Shown here: piece after piece, positions 1 to 6,404 of the stretch | How positions within the stretch are numbered: position 1 is the first letter of the stretch | Layout of the letters: each line of letters opens with the position of its first letter | Assembly (NCBI GenBank): GCA_005773095.1 | Contig: SXHT01000208.1 | Span: 1-7,655 of the forward strand | DNA length: 7,655 nucleotides | Origin: Planctomycetaceae bacterium | Lineage (GTDB): Bacteria; Planctomycetota; Planctomycetia; Pirellulales; PALSA-1355 | Reading direction: 5' to 3' | The notes under the pieces: model-generated | The model's input: the letters and a program-made list of their open reading frames with translations, nothing else | The model's database searches: none | Told to the model about the DNA's origin: nothing | Translations under genes and position numbers: made by a program

Positions 1-119
1 GCGGTCTCAGCCTACCGTTGGTCCTTGCCCTTGGCGTGTTATTCTACGGCGCCCTCTGGCTCATGCCTCGCGATTACCACAGGCCCCTGAGTCGCAGTGC
101 AACCCATGTTGATCGTTAA
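1..119 (+). CDS. C-terminus of an integral membrane protein, probably a permease (partial)
   Basis: An open frame entering from the left edge (first complete codon at 3) ends at TAA 117-119. It encodes 38 residues: a hydrophobic stretch (LSLPLVLALGVLFYGALWLM) that fits a single transmembrane helix, then a polar tail with several Arg and His residues (RDYHRPLSRSATHVDR). By the positive-inside rule the tail should be cytoplasmic. A final helix plus a short cytoplasmic tail is usual for MFS or sodium:solute symporter carriers, and such carriers often sit beside enolase-family sugar-acid enzymes, so a permease is the natural guess. The family cannot be told from this fragment. The next gene starts 15 nt after the stop, which suggests a shared transcript. 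Confidence 0.72.
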   Translation, partial: GLSLPLVLALGVLFYGALWLMPRDYHRPLSRSATHVDR

Positions 120-134
120 ACGGAGCCACCTCGC

Positions 135-1397
135 ATGAACCTGACCGTCAAGAACATCGAACGCACCTGGGTGGACGTGCCCTACCGTCCGGTGCCGCAG
201 CGCAACATGATCCGCGAGCTGCCGCACTGGACCATCTTCGAGTTGTGTTTGGTGACCCTGGAATGTGGAGTCCGGGGGGTGGGTGAGACGATGGTCTTTT
301 ACACCTGGGGCAACACCACCGACGAGTCGGTCCAACGCGCCCTCGGTCGGATTGCCAGCGAGGTGATGTGGGACGACACGCTCGGCGCTGGCTTGCAGAT
401 GGCCCTGTTCGACGCCGTCGCCAAGGCCATGGAAGTCCCGCTCTATCAACTCCTGGGCAACAAGGTCCGTGACGACGCCGCCCTGTCCTGGTGGTCGATC
501 GACCTGCCACCGGAGGACTGGTTGGAGGAGTGCCGCGAGGCGCTGCGGCAAGGCTACATCAGCTACAAGTTCAAGGCGCGGCCGTGGTTTGACCTTGACG
601 AGCAATTGCGTCTGGTCACGCCGCACGTGCCCCAGCATTTTGAGATCGATCTCGACTTCAATACGATGCTCAACGACTCGGCCCACGGCGCGCGCGTCCT
701 GCGGGCCATGGAGAAGTATCCGCACGTCAAAATCTACGAGTCGCCGATCCCGCAGGGGGACGTTCCCGGCAACAAATATTTGCGAGCCCAAACCAACGTG
801 CCGATCGCCATGCATGTGGGCAACCCGCCGTTGATGACCGCACTTCAGGAGGACGTTTGCGACGGCTTCGTGGTCTGCTGCGGCGTCAGTCAGGCGCTGC
901 ATGAGGCCCACGTTATTGCCCAAGCCAACAAGGTCTTTTGGTTGCAACTGGTCGGCACCGACCTGACGGCTGCCCTGTCGCTGCACCTGGCGGCAGTTTG
1001 CAGCCATGCCCGCTGGCCGGCCGTCAATTGTCACAATTTATATGCACACACACTTCTGAAAGAGCCCATCCGTGTGCAGGGGGGCTACGCCCAAATTCCC
1101 GAGGCGCCCGGCCTGGGCGTCGAGCTGGACTGGAACGCCGTGGAACGCTTTCGGATTGAGCCCATCGCCAAGCCGTATCCGTTTCCCAACCTGCTCATGC
1201 GGTTGACGTGGCCCAGCGGCAATGTCGATTATTATGCTCACGGTTTGCAATACTACGACGACTTTATCGGCGGCCGCCGGCCGGTGTTTTCGCCTGGGGT
1301 GCGTCTGGAAATCGTGCCCGACGATGGCTCGTTGGAATGGCGCCAAAGGTATGCGGAGGCCCTGAAGAAGCCCAGTTGGGTGATGCGCCCGAATTAG
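135..1397 (+). CDS. Enolase-superfamily (mandelate racemase/muconate lactonizing) protein with altered active site
   Basis: 420 residues, a little longer than the usual 350-400 for the family. The start is ATG 135 with GGAG at 122-125. Residues 1-110 fit the N-terminal capping domain (GVGET near 48-52; LFDAVAKAMEVPLYQLLG at 91-108). The barrel follows: the KxK motif at K145/K147, DFN at 174-176 as the first metal ligand (D174), and YESPIP at 201-206 giving E202 as the second. PGLGVELD at 325-332 matches the closing segment of the family. Members abstract the proton alpha to a carboxylate, commonly on sugar acids, using Mg2+. Here the position of the third acidic ligand (normally PIAxGE or PxAxDE) reads PIAMHVGN at 223-230, and the opposite-face lysine and GG of muconate-type enzymes are missing near 240-255. 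The fold assignment is firm; the reaction is unknown and activity is uncertain. It follows a membrane-protein gene closely, so it is probably the second gene of a transport and catabolism operon. Confidence 0.9.
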   Translation: MNLTVKNIERTWVDVPYRPVPQRNMIRELPHWTIFELCLVTLECGVRGVGETMVFYTWGNTTDESVQRALGRIASEVMWDDTLGAGLQMALFDAVAKAMEVPLYQLLGNKVRDDAALSWWSIDLPPEDWLEECREALRQGYISYKFKARPWFDLDEQLRLVTPHVPQHFEIDLDFNTMLNDSAHGARVLRAMEKYPHVKIYESPIPQGDVPGNKYLRAQTNVPIAMHVGNPPLMTALQEDVCDGFVVCCGVSQALHEAHVIAQANKVFWLQLVGTDLTAALSLHLAAVCSHARWPAVNCHNLYAHTLLKEPIRVQGGYAQIPEAPGLGVELDWNAVERFRIEPIAKPYPFPNLLMRLTWPSGNVDYYAHGLQYYDDFIGGRRPVFSPGVRLEIVPDDGSLEWRQRYAEALKKPSWVMRPN

Positions 1398-1399
1398 CC

Positions 1400-1429
1400 G
1401 ATTGCGGCTGGGCCAGCCTGGGTGCAATC
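1400..1429 (+). terminator. Possible two-step hairpin after the enolase-family gene
   Basis: GATTGC (1400-1405) pairs perfectly with GCAATC (1424-1429), and inside it GGCTG (1406-1410) pairs with CAGCC (1414-1418), with unpaired bases on the right side between the two stems. It begins 3 nt after the stop codon, which suits a transcript end. No T-run follows, so it is not a classical intrinsic terminator, and it could be chance in GC-rich DNA. Confidence 0.3.
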
Positions 1430-1616
1430 TTCGCGACCCGTTGGCTCGGTCGCGGCCGTGCACAGGCCGAAGACCGGCAAAACCTTGTAGAAAATCGCTT
1501 CCGCGAAACCGACTCCCGGCCCCCTGGCGGATCCACGATTTCGCAGCCTGACCAACGGATGGGCCGAGACGGGGCGGGAGCACGGCCAATCCGTGTTTTA
1601 CATTCGGCGACCTGGC

Positions 1617-1679
1617 AGGGCCGGCTTTGCCGGCCGTGGATGGGAAAGTCACGCGAATCCGGCCGGCACAGCCGGCCCT
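1617..1679. repeat. REP-like pair of inverted hairpins
   Basis: Two 19-nt arms, 1617-1635 and 1661-1679, are reverse complements of each other at 18 of 19 positions; the mismatch is in the loop. Each arm is itself a hairpin: GGCCGGC-TTT-GCCGGCC on the left (1619-1635) and GGCCGGC-ACA-GCCGGCC on the right (1661-1677). The spacer is 25 nt. Two head-to-head short hairpins are the architecture of a BIME, a pair of REP sequences, usually mobilised by REP-associated tyrosine transposases. The copy number in this genome cannot be seen from here. Confidence 0.7.
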
Positions 1680-1816
1680 ACAGCGGATAACTGATTAGCC
1701 GTGACGGGGCGGAGGTAATCGCTTGCGATCTTGTTCGATGTTGCTATCCTCAAGCTTGGTTTTGTTTGCATTCGTCGCTGAGATATTCCCGGGTGCCATC
1801 GGTTGCCCAGGAGGCG

Positions 1817-1957
1817 TCTTGCAGTTATCACTCCGGCGGGGCGCGGCTTGCCTTGGTAGACGGCTGCGTGGAATTCAATGCCCACGAGATCAACCAGGCT
1901 GCGCTGAGCGCATTGTGTACCCGTGCCGGCGGCGAGACGATCTATGGGCAACACGTT
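1817..1957 (+). pseudogene. Remnant of a DUF1559 (PF07596) prepilin-like protein, C-terminal part only
   Basis: One frame reads SYHSGGARLALVDGCVEF (1823-1876), then INQAALSALCTRAGGETI (1886-1939). This follows the conserved C-terminus of DUF1559 proteins, roughly HxGGxNxxxxDGSVxFxxxxIxxxxxxALxTRAGGE. DUF1559 proteins are pilin-like exported proteins, hugely expanded in planctomycetes, with an N-terminal prepilin-type signal followed by some 250-300 residues. Here all but the last 45 or so residues are missing: no family-like start, no type IV pilin leader, and the frame runs past the normal end without a stop. GCVEF replaces the usual GSVxF. It is best read as a decayed gene fragment. A small novel ORF using the same frame is possible but less likely. 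Confidence 0.7.
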
Positions 1958-1986
1958 TTTAGGGCAGGAATAGGCGCGAGCCGTTC

Positions 1987-4344
1987 ATGCGATTCATCAG
2001 CGATGGTCTGTTCCTCGGAGCAATTGTGATGGCGATTTCGTCGACTGCCGCGGCCGGCGCGGAGGCGTTTCCGCCGGTGTCGGATCGTGCCCCTATTTCC
2101 ACGCCCCATTTTCCTGATGCCTTGCATGCCACGGTCTGGCGCAATTGGCATTTAGTCCCGCCCCATCGCTTAGCGAAGGTGCTCAACGCCACGGTCGAAC
2201 AAGTGACCGGGCTGGCAACGTCCATGGGGCTGCCGCGCGATCCCCAAGTGCCGCCGGAGATGATTGACCGCGGATACCTCACCATCATTCGCTGCAACTG
2301 GCATCTATTGCCGTACGAACAACTGGAGCAGCTGCTCGGCGTTACGTCCTCCCAATTGGCTTTTACGCTCCGCGAAGACGACGGCCTGTATATCAAGCTC
2401 GGCTCCATGAAGCCGAAGTGTGAACCCGTGCGGTACGTCGAACCGTCGTCCGAGGCCCGTCGCCGCGCCGCCCTGATCAAGCAACGGGTGCAACAACATT
2501 TCAACCAGTCAGCGGGCCGTCCCTGGGAACCACGATTTGCGTTTGTCTCGGCACTCAGTCAGGCGGACGGTACGGTGAAGCAACCGCAGGCCCCGAGCAA
2601 GAGTGCAGGCAGTGAGGGGCCACGTTTCGTCTATTCTTATTTTGCGCTGTTTGGTGATCCATTAATTCATCCCGACTTGGACCCCTACCCCGCCGGACTG
2701 CTGCAGCGGCTGCGCCAACAGGGCGTCAACGGCGTATGGCTGCACGTCGTGCTGCGACAACTGGCACCGGGCGGGCCGACATTTCCAGAGTGGGGTGATG
2801 GCCACCCACAGCGGCTGGCCAATCTGCGAGCGCTGGTCGACCGGGCCAGGCAATTCGGCATCGACGTGTATCTTTACATGAACGAGCCCCGCGCAATGCC
2901 CAGCCCGTTTTTCCGCGACCGGCCGGAGATGGCAGGAGTCACGGAGGACGATTACACCGCGTTATGCACCAGCAATCCACGGGTGCGTACGTGGCTGAGC
3001 GATTCCTTGGCGCATGTATTTCGCGAGGTGCCCGGTCTGGGCGGGATCTTCACGATCACCGCTTCGGAAAACTTCACGAGCTGCGCCTCGCACGGCCACC
3101 GTGAAGACTGCCCGCGCTGCAAGCACCGCTCCAATACCGAGATCATCGCCGAAGTCAACTCCGCGATGGCGGAAGGCGTTCACCGCTCGGCGCCGGATGC
3201 CAAGGTCATCGTTTGGGACTGGGGATGGCAGCCCTGGGTTCGCAGCGGCGATCCGAAGCCCGCCAAACCCATCGATCCAGAGGCACCGGGCGATGCGCCC
3301 GACATCGTGAACCGATTGCCGCGTTCGGTATGGATGATGGCGGTCAGCGAATGGTCGTTGCCGATCGAGCGTGGCGGCGTCAAATCGAGGGTTGGTGAAT
3401 ATTCGATCTCGGCCGTCGGCCCCGGGCCGCGGGCCACGCGGCTCTGGCAACTCGCCAAACAGCAGGGGCTGAAAACGGTCGCCAAGGTGCAGCTCAACAA
3501 TACCTGGGAGCTGTCGAGCGTTCCCTATCTACCGGTGATGGACCTGGTGGCCGAGCATTGTTCCCGCCTGGCGCAAGCCGAGATTGACGGCATGATGCTC
3601 AGTTGGTCGCTGGGCGGCTATCCTTCGCCTAATCTGGAACTCGCGCAACGATTTTCCCAGCGTCCCGCGCCGGACCCTCAAGCGGCACTGCAAGCGACGG
3701 CTGAACAGAATTTCGGTCCGCAAGCCGCTTTGCATGTGCGTCAGGCGTGGACAAAATTCAGCCGCGCGCTGGCGGAGTTTCCGTTCCATATTCAAGTGGT
3801 CTATCGGGGTCCGCAACAATTGGGGCCCGCGAATCTCTTGTACGCCGTTCCCACCGGCTACGCGGCCGGAGTCGTGGTGGCTCCTTATGACGATCTCACC
3901 CAATGGTCGGGGCCTTATCCGTCCGACGTGCTCGCGGCACAGTTCCAAAAAGTGGCGGAGGGCTGGGCCGACGGGCTGGCGGATCTTCGGGCGGCGCAGC
4001 CGCTGGTGCCCGAGAATTTACAGCGTGCAGCGGTCGCCGACCTCGGCGTGGCGGAAGCCGCCCAGATCCATTTCGCCAGCGCGGCAAATCAAGCCAGGTT
4101 CATCCTTGCCCGCGACAAGCTGCGGTCCGCCAAAGACAACGACCAGCGGCAACGCTTGCGTGAGGAGTTGATCTCCCTGCTGGACAAGGAAATCGAACTG
4201 GCTCGGCGCTTATATGACCTGGCCGTCGTGGACTCGCGACTGGGCTACGAGGCCTCCAACCACTATTATTACGTGCCGCATGACCTGATGGAGAAAGTTA
4301 TTAACTGCGAGCACCTGCGCGAGCAATATGCGGCGGGCAGCTAG
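1987..4344 (+). CDS. Exported TIM-barrel protein of glycoside-hydrolase type with duplicated NWHL N-terminal module
   Basis: 785 residues. The ATG at 1987 begins a good Sec signal peptide (hydrophobic 7-23, AxA-type site near GAEA 24-27). The ribosome binding site is weak. Residues 50-135 hold two copies of a short module beginning NWHL (53-56 and 104-107), followed by a Leu-rich helix and a second helix. Residues 212-560 look like a (beta/alpha)8 barrel: VYSYFALFGD (215-224), GVNGVWLHVVL (246-256), GIDVYLYMNEPR (291-302), GGIFTITASENF (352-363), KVIVWDWGWQPW (406-417), KTVAKVQLNNTWE (496-508), GMMLSWSLGGYPSPN (535-549). E361 is a candidate acid/base by its place after a barrel strand, as in GH20- and GH67-like enzymes; this is inference. 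C366, C375 and C378 form a possible metal or disulfide cluster. The C-terminal 210 residues are mostly helical. I cannot assign a numbered GH family or a substrate. The next gene follows after 58 nt, so the two are probably cotranscribed. Confidence 0.85.
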   Translation: MRFISDGLFLGAIVMAISSTAAAGAEAFPPVSDRAPISTPHFPDALHATVWRNWHLVPPHRLAKVLNATVEQVTGLATSMGLPRDPQVPPEMIDRGYLTIIRCNWHLLPYEQLEQLLGVTSSQLAFTLREDDGLYIKLGSMKPKCEPVRYVEPSSEARRRAALIKQRVQQHFNQSAGRPWEPRFAFVSALSQADGTVKQPQAPSKSAGSEGPRFVYSYFALFGDPLIHPDLDPYPAGLLQRLRQQGVNGVWLHVVLRQLAPGGPTFPEWGDGHPQRLANLRALVDRARQFGIDVYLYMNEPRAMPSPFFRDRPEMAGVTEDDYTALCTSNPRVRTWLSDSLAHVFREVPGLGGIFTITASENFTSCASHGHREDCPRCKHRSNTEIIAEVNSAMAEGVHRSAPDAKVIVWDWGWQPWVRSGDPKPAKPIDPEAPGDAPDIVNRLPRSVWMMAVSEWSLPIERGGVKSRVGEYSISAVGPGPRATRLWQLAKQQGLKTVAKVQLNNTWELSSVPYLPVMDLVAEHCSRLAQAEIDGMMLSWSLGGYPSPNLELAQRFSQRPAPDPQAALQATAEQNFGPQAALHVRQAWTKFSRALAEFPFHIQVVYRGPQQLGPANLLYAVPTGYAAGVVVAPYDDLTQWSGPYPSDVLAAQFQKVAEGWADGLADLRAAQPLVPENLQRAAVADLGVAEAAQIHFASAANQARFILARDKLRSAKDNDQRQRLREELISLLDKEIELARRLYDLAVVDSRLGYEASNHYYYVPHDLMEKVINCEHLREQYAAGS

Positions 4345-4365
4345 GAAGTCTGTGCAAGAACCGCC

Positions 4366-4377
4366 GGCCCGCGGGCC
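4366..4377. repeat. 12-bp perfect palindrome between the two hydrolase genes
   Basis: GGCCCGCGGGCC is a perfect palindrome in the 58-nt spacer upstream of the GH123-like gene. It lies 11 nt before the ribosome binding site of that gene. In GC-rich DNA this could be chance; if transcribed it would form only a tight loopless stem, so I give it little functional weight. Confidence 0.3.
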
Positions 4378-4402
4378 AACACCTAGGCAAAGGAAAACCG
4401 TC

Positions 4403-6196
4403 ATGTCGTTAAGGCTTGATTGGCTGAAATACGCGGTCTGGACGCTGATTGCGGTGACTCCGAACGCGCAGGCAACCGCCGGCGAGCAAACCGACTACGA
4501 AGTCTTCATTGCCCGACCGACGATCAGTAATTATTCGATTCAGCCGGGCAAGCCATTGCCGTCCAACTGGCAATCGGGAACCACCGTGCGATGGACGGCC
4601 TGCCGCAATGAGCGCGAGCCGGCTTCGTTTGTGATCCAGGCCAGGCAACCGCTGCGAGGGGTGGATGTTCGCATCAGCGAACTCCGCGGCGAGCAGGGAA
4701 TCGTTCCTGCCGAGGCCGTCGATATTCGTGCGGTGGCGCCATGTTTTCGGCGGATCACGGATTGGCCCGCTTCTGTCAACTGGTTGCTGGTTCATGACCC
4801 CAACTTGATCAAGATCGTCGATGAACCCGAGCCCGGCGCCCTGGACGCGGAATCAGCTGTGGCTCGCGCGTACGTGAAAACAACCGTCTTCACCCGCGCG
4901 CCGATGGATGCAGAGACCCTGCAAAGCGCCGACATCGAGGACCGCCGACAATTCTGGCTGACGGTGCATGTGCCGCAATCGGCGCCGTCGGGCGTGTACC
5001 GAGGTTCGCTGACGATTGAATGCCAAAACGCCGCGGCGAGGAAACTTGCCATTGAGTTAACCGTGCCTCCATTCGATCTGCTGCCCCCCGAGTTTGAGTA
5101 CAGCGTTTACTACCCGACCTGGTTGGAAGGGGGCGATCTCAAGGCCGATAACGCCTCCAACTACCCGGTTCTCGCGGATGCGCAGTATCTGGCCGAGCTG
5201 CGCAACATGGCCGAACATGGTTGTCTCAACCCCAACATTTACGAAGGTCCCAAGCTGGCCAGCGACGGAACGCTTGATTTCACGCACCTCGAGCGAATTC
5301 TTGCGCTTCGCCGCCAGGCGGGACTCGCCAGCGGACCGCTGTACCTCAACGGCGCAGGCCCCGTCGTAAGCTCGACTAAGATTGATCCGCAGCAAGCACA
5401 AGCCAACGTGCGCTGGGTGCGCGAGATCATAGAGTGGGCGAAACAGCGCGGGCATAGCGAGGTTTACATCATGGGCCAGGATGAAGCCACCGGCGCGCAA
5501 CTCACGGCCCAGCGCGAAGCATGGCAGTCCATTCACGAGGGGGGCGGGAAAGTCTTCGCCGCTAACTACGGAGACTTCGCCTCGCTGGTGGCCGACCTGT
5601 TGGATTTGCCGGTCCTGCTCCATCCGATTCACTCCAAGCTGGACAAATTGAGCCTGTTGCCCGCGGAACAGTTCTTGAGCTTCACCGCCGAAGTTAGCCA
5701 GGCGGTTTCACCCAATGCCTTGTTGACGCCCGAGCACCGGAAAACGATCCGCACCGTGCATAAGAACGGTTTCAAGATCTTCACGTACATGGACGCGCTG
5801 TCCGGTTACACTTTGCCCGACACGCATCGCAGGTTGCGGGGCTTGGCGCTGTGGAAAGCCGATCTGAATGGCACCATGACCTGGGCCTACACGCACATCA
5901 CGCAGCGACCGCATACCCAGGCGGGTCGAGTGGATTGGTCCAGCATCTTTTGCTTTGTTTTGCGCGGCAACGAACAGCCGTTCGACACGTTGGCCTGGGA
6001 GGCTTATCGCGAAGGATACGACGATGCCCGCTATCTGGCTACTTTGCGAGATGCGTTGACGAAAGCCAAGTCCGTGGAGCGGCATCGCCAATTGCTCTTC
6101 GACACGCATCTTTGGTTGGAAGGCATTACGCCTGACGCAGACCTGGATCAATGGCGAGAGGGCATGATCGCGCGGACCGCGCAGCTCCTGGAATGA
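4403..6196 (+). CDS. Exported GH123/DUF4091-like glycoside hydrolase
   Basis: 597 residues from ATG 4403, which has AAAGGA at 4389-4394 and begins directly with a signal peptide (MSLRLDWLKYAVWTLIAVTP, cleavage near AQA-TAG). An upstream in-frame ATG at 4328 would overlap the previous gene and bury the signal peptide. Residues 30-225 form a beta-sandwich typical of GH123-type proteins: RNEREPASFVIQA (68-80) and FWLTVHVPQSAPSGVYRGSL (184-203). The barrel follows, with YIMGQDEATG (355-364) carrying the adjacent Asp-Glu pair (D360, E361) that GH123 beta-N-acetylgalactosaminidases use for substrate-assisted catalysis. The end has the DUF4091-like signature WEAYREGYDDARYL (532-545). GH123 enzymes release N-acetylgalactosamine from glycolipids or glycans; the substrate here is not proven, since DUF4091 proteins are diverse. 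It probably works outside the cytoplasm with the preceding barrel protein. Confidence 0.85.
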   Translation: MSLRLDWLKYAVWTLIAVTPNAQATAGEQTDYEVFIARPTISNYSIQPGKPLPSNWQSGTTVRWTACRNEREPASFVIQARQPLRGVDVRISELRGEQGIVPAEAVDIRAVAPCFRRITDWPASVNWLLVHDPNLIKIVDEPEPGALDAESAVARAYVKTTVFTRAPMDAETLQSADIEDRRQFWLTVHVPQSAPSGVYRGSLTIECQNAAARKLAIELTVPPFDLLPPEFEYSVYYPTWLEGGDLKADNASNYPVLADAQYLAELRNMAEHGCLNPNIYEGPKLASDGTLDFTHLERILALRRQAGLASGPLYLNGAGPVVSSTKIDPQQAQANVRWVREIIEWAKQRGHSEVYIMGQDEATGAQLTAQREAWQSIHEGGGKVFAANYGDFASLVADLLDLPVLLHPIHSKLDKLSLLPAEQFLSFTAEVSQAVSPNALLTPEHRKTIRTVHKNGFKIFTYMDALSGYTLPDTHRRLRGLALWKADLNGTMTWAYTHITQRPHTQAGRVDWSSIFCFVLRGNEQPFDTLAWEAYREGYDDARYLATLRDALTKAKSVERHRQLLFDTHLWLEGITPDADLDQWREGMIARTAQLLE

Positions 6197-6200
6197 TGGC

Positions 6201-6339
6201 ATGTAACCGTTCACGGGCCGGGGACTGGCTCATTTTCCCGGCGAATTCGCCACAGTCGCAGGGTTCTGTCAGGAGGTTGTCCAACGTGGTTCCCAAGAAA
6301 ATGTGCCCGTCCCCCTCTCTTGGCCCGTGAACGGTTACA
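6201..6339. mobile_element. MITE-like long hairpin element with terminal inverted repeats
   Basis: TGTAACCGTTCACGGGCC (6202-6219) is repeated as an exact reverse complement at 6322-6339. Inside, 6220-6241 pairs with 6293-6314 at 18 of 22 positions, with a 7-nt bulge (6315-6321) on the right. The central loop is 51 nt and contains the palindrome GCGAATTCGC (6241-6250, partly in the stem). ATGGC occurs directly on both sides (6196-6200 and 6340-6344), consistent with a 5-bp target duplication. There is no coding capacity. The inner arms resemble the GGGGAC...CATTTTC intergenic repeats that I associate with planctomycetes. It starts right behind the stop codon of the GH123-like gene, and its hairpin, followed by TTTTT at 6346-6350, could also end that transcript. 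It could instead be a large REP-type repeat without transposition by terminal inverted repeats. Confidence 0.72.
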
Positions 6340-6345
6340 ATGGCG

Positions 6346-6374
6346 TTTTTACTCCTTTACTCAACTCGGATAAT
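6346..6374 (+). promoter_or_regulatory. Weak candidate promoter for the subtilase gene
   Basis: GATAAT (6369-6374) matches the sigma70 -10 box at five of six positions and lies 30 nt before the ATG at 6405. The only -35 candidate at 17-nt spacing is TTTTTA (6346-6351), three of six matches, just outside the hairpin element. An AT-rich patch in GC-rich DNA between a transcript end and a gene start is suggestive, no more. Confidence 0.25.
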
Positions 6375-6404
6375 GTGGATGCAAGACATCGGTCGAGGCA
6401 ATCC

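Larger units (their letters stand above)
1398..1816. other. Intergenic region with no intact gene
   Basis: This is the first part of a 589-nt gap between the enolase-family gene and the large hydrolase-like gene. It contains a weak hairpin right after the stop (1400-1429) and a REP-like double hairpin (1617-1679). A possible sigma70-type promoter is TTGCGA (1723-1728) with TATCCT (1745-1750) at 16-nt spacing, four of six matches in each box, which is weak. I see no convincing protein family in any frame here. Confidence 0.6.

Noticed and set aside
39..1034. 331-codon open frame on the minus strand opposite the enolase-family gene
   Set aside because: It is antisense to a gene with clear family motifs, has no recognisable domain, and its residue composition is that of a GC-rich shadow frame.
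1038..1652. 204-codon minus-strand open frame spanning the end of the enolase-family gene and the gap
   Set aside because: Mostly antisense to a real gene; no domain or signal seen, and it runs through the REP-like region edge.
1208..1690. 160-codon plus-strand frame across the 1397 stop, which might suggest a frameshifted extension of the enolase-family gene
   Set aside because: The gene already ends with a normal family C-terminus near its stop, and the alternative frame shows no homology-like motif.
1398..1986. Possible small RNA, riboswitch or CRISPR in the largest gap
   Set aside because: No repeated spaced units, no aptamer-like conserved core and no promoter-plus-terminator pair; only the listed hairpins and the DUF1559 remnant are visible.
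4328..4402. Upstream start that would extend the GH123-like protein by 25 residues
   Set aside because: It overlaps the preceding gene, encodes an Arg/Pro-rich leader before a good signal peptide, and lacks the clear AAAGGA site present before ATG 4403.
6303..6404. GTG start that would extend the subtilase by 34 residues
   Set aside because: It lies in the right arm of the hairpin element and would place the twin-arginine signal internally; ATG 6405 has a GAGG site.
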